From a candidate division FCPU426 bacterium (GTDB taxonomy: Bacteria > Oederibacteriota > PGYV01 > Palsa-1178): a DNA stretch of 7,645 nucleotides. Below are positions 5,936-7,645 of the stretch, piece by piece. Numbering within the stretch: the first letter of the stretch is position 1; each line of letters begins with the position of its first letter. The DNA lies in the NCBI GenBank assembly GCA_003167475.1, contig PMTB01000203.1:1-7645 (forward strand), given 5' to 3'. Position numbers and translations under genes: made by a program. The notes beneath the pieces are model-generated. The model was not told where the DNA came from, did not search any database, and saw only the letters and a list, made by a program, of their open reading frames with translations.

Positions 5936-7645
5936 GAGCAGCCCGGTGGAATTAATGATACAGTAATTTTGCGCAGCCGCGGTGCTCTTTGTCCTGAATA
6001 CCACCGAAACCTGCCCGTATGAATCCGTGCTGTTTCCTGAAGGCGTTATGGCGCTGTCTCCAAGGCCGTTTTCAACCTGCGCTGTAAATGTTATGAACTT
6101 TCCTGATACAGGGTTCCCGTAAAGGTCGGTTATAATTGCCGTGACAGTGACCGATTGCCCCGCGGTAACTGAATATTTGTTGGCCGTTCCGCCAAGGATT
6201 GCCGGGTCGTTCGAAATGGTTGTGACATATGTTATACCCGGCGCCAGGCCGGCCGCTGAAGCCGTAACAGTAACATTTGCCCCGTCAACAGTTTCCATAC
6301 AGTAAATATCGGCCCTGCCGCTGGACAAGGCGGTATTGAGAACCTGCGAATAATTCTGGCCATCAGCGGAAAACTGCATTGTCGATGAAACGCCTGATAT
6401 CCGGACAGACCCGGTCTGATAAGTATTGTTACCTGATGAATCCGCGGAATAAACAGTGAACAACCTCGCCACACCGGCCTTGGCGGTGGATGACACGGGC
6501 ACTATATAAAGGGCCGTTGCCGGCGCGTTATTTACATATATTGTTGCCGAAGCGGCGCTGATGCCCGCCGCGGCTGCCTGTACGTTGACTGTTTCCGCAG
6601 CCGTGTCTATGACAAGTATATCCCTTTCGGAACTTCCGGTGATTGACAGCCCGGAGAGCCATGTTACGCCGTTGTCGGAGGAAAATTTCAGGGTGGACGA
6701 ACCGGAAGTAAGGTTGACGGTCCTGCCGTCCGACACAAAATTTCCGAAAGCGTCCTCTATCCGGACAATCACGGAACCCTGGACATTGGTTTCGGCCGAA
6801 AGCCAGCCGGGTATAATATCAACTTTTGCGGCAGGGCCCGCGATAAAATTGACCGCTATGACCTTGGCCAGGTTTCCCGCCCTGACCGTAATATTCGCCG
6901 CTCCCGCTTTCGTGGAAGTTATCCTGGCCTTCGCGTTCCCGGCGGGATCGGTTATGGCTTTTGCATTCGCGCTCACGGCGATTGGCGCGACCGTATCAAC
7001 CGCCCTGTCCGAACTAAAATCCATGAGAGCGTATGAAACCGGCAAAGCCCCCGGCGCGAACAGATTGGCGGTTATGGTGCATGAATTTACCCCGTTCGCG
7101 ACTATATTTCCGGCCGGATTTGCGGATAAATTCATGTCCTTGATGACCCATATATAATTATTCTGCGGCGGCGGCGCGCTTATGCCGCCGTTTCCCTGGT
7201 TTGCCGCAACCGAGCCGTCAAGGCTCACCGCGTTTGTAAATGGTATCACGTTGCCGTTGGAAAAAAAGTTTTTCAGGATATTTCCGCCGGAATCCTTTAT
7301 GGCTATATTATCGTAGAGCGCGTTAAATGTCCCCGCGCTGTTCGAAGGCGCCCCGTTCAGTCCCGCGTTGCCCGTGTCCTGCGCGATGTTGAGCTGATTG
7401 TAAGTGTTGCCTCCAAGTACTCCTATGTCAAACTTCCTGTGGTACCATGTCCCGCCTGCGTATGCAGAAAGATCGGTTGAAGGATGGCTCCTTAACGCGT
7501 TCTGGTCTTTTATGAAACTCTGCGTCAGCTGGCCGTAATCCCTCAGGGTCCCGAATACGGGTCCTGCCATATCCACGCCGGTATAAAAATCAGCGTTATA
7601 CGAAGGCATAAAAACGTCATACTCCAGGTAAGCGTTCGCCGGGAT
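5933..7645 (-). CDS. Upstream segment of the Ig-repeat surface protein (5' end outside window): LamG-like region plus four Ig-like domains
   Basis: The frame is open at the right edge; 570 codons are visible before the TGA. A Met codon at 7609 is not the true start: the 12 codons before it continue the same fold (AYLEYDVF then MPSYNADFY) and no signal peptide is seen. The first ~135 visible residues resemble a concanavalin/LamG-type jelly roll (YLEYDVFMPSY, GGTWYHRKFDIG, FNALYDNIAIKD). Ig-like domains follow, counted from the Met at 7609: about 150-262, 263-368, 369-465 and 466-558, with Big_1-type strands such as VIVRIEDAFGNFV and VTAIITDLYGNPVSGKFITF. Domain 2 carries an exact Asp-box, SSDNGVTW (310-317). 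Three Cys residues (177, 437, 550) are far apart. The protein is probably exported and surface-displayed, with adhesion or glycan binding as a reasonable but unproven role. The last domain is truncated by the stop and completed by the downstream frame. Confidence 0.8.
   Translation of the reverse strand: MPANAYLEYDVFMPSYNADFYTGVDMAGPVFGTLRDYGQLTQSFIKDQNALRSHPSTDLSAYAGGTWYHRKFDIGVLGGNTYNQLNIAQDTGNAGLNGAPSNSAGTFNALYDNIAIKDSGGNILKNFFSNGNVIPFTNAVSLDGSVAANQGNGGISAPPPQNNYIWVIKDMNLSANPAGNIVANGVNSCTITANLFAPGALPVSYALMDFSSDRAVDTVAPIAVSANAKAITDPAGNAKARITSTKAGAANITVRAGNLAKVIAVNFIAGPAAKVDIIPGWLSAETNVQGSVIVRIEDAFGNFVSDGRTVNLTSGSSTLKFSSDNGVTWLSGLSITGSSERDILVIDTAAETVNVQAAAAGISAASATIYVNNAPATALYIVPVSSTAKAGVARLFTVYSADSSGNNTYQTGSVRISGVSSTMQFSADGQNYSQVLNTALSSGRADIYCMETVDGANVTVTASAAGLAPGITYVTTISNDPAILGGTANKYSVTAGQSVTVTAIITDLYGNPVSGKFITFTAQVENGLGDSAITPSGNSTDSYGQVSVVFRTKSTAAAQNYCIINSTGLL

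Noticed and set aside
6561..7157. 198-codon + strand frame opposite the Ig-like domains
   Set aside because: Antisense shadow of a continuous Ig-repeat coding frame; no independent support.

Overview
All genes in this window are read from the minus strand. Base composition is moderate. The proteins point to a Gram-negative (two-membrane) bacterium: there is a PorV/PorQ-type outer-membrane barrel, a secreted multi-Ig adhesin-like protein with a C-terminal sorting-type domain, and a very long Thr/Ser/Pro linker. This mix is familiar from poorly cultured phyla such as Goldbacteria, Firestonebacteria, Elusimicrobiota and Omnitrophota. That placement is an impression from protein style, not a demonstrated assignment.

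Layout in transcription order (right to left). (1) 7645-3824: one very long reading frame for a surface protein, already open at the right edge. It has a LamG-like region, about seven Ig-like domains, a 276-residue linker and a C-terminal sorting-like domain. A single in-frame TGA at 5935-5933 cuts it in two. (2) 3827-2583: a PorV/PorQ-family barrel with C-terminal TPRs, starting inside the stop codon of the surface gene (ATGA overlap). (3) 2582-2478: a short intergenic region with a sigma70-type promoter whose -35 box sits in an 18-bp near-palindrome. (4) 2477-1704: a classical short-chain dehydrogenase/reductase. (5) 1703-1526: an intergenic region with a second candidate promoter and a 57-bp hairpin whose 3' arm contains the next gene's ribosome binding site. 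(6) 1525 to the left edge: a NifA-type GAF/AAA+/HTH sigma54 activator lacking at most its last few residues.

The surface protein and the PorV-like protein look like a two-gene operon, cargo plus outer-membrane secretion partner. The SDR and the activator each have a plausible promoter of their own and no visible functional link to the operon.

The strongest leads are the lone in-frame TGA in an otherwise continuous domain, the uninterrupted 138-fold x-Thr/Ser dipeptide register of the linker, the coupling of a sorting-domain protein to a PorV-TPR protein, and the hairpin that appears to sequester the activator's Shine-Dalgarno.
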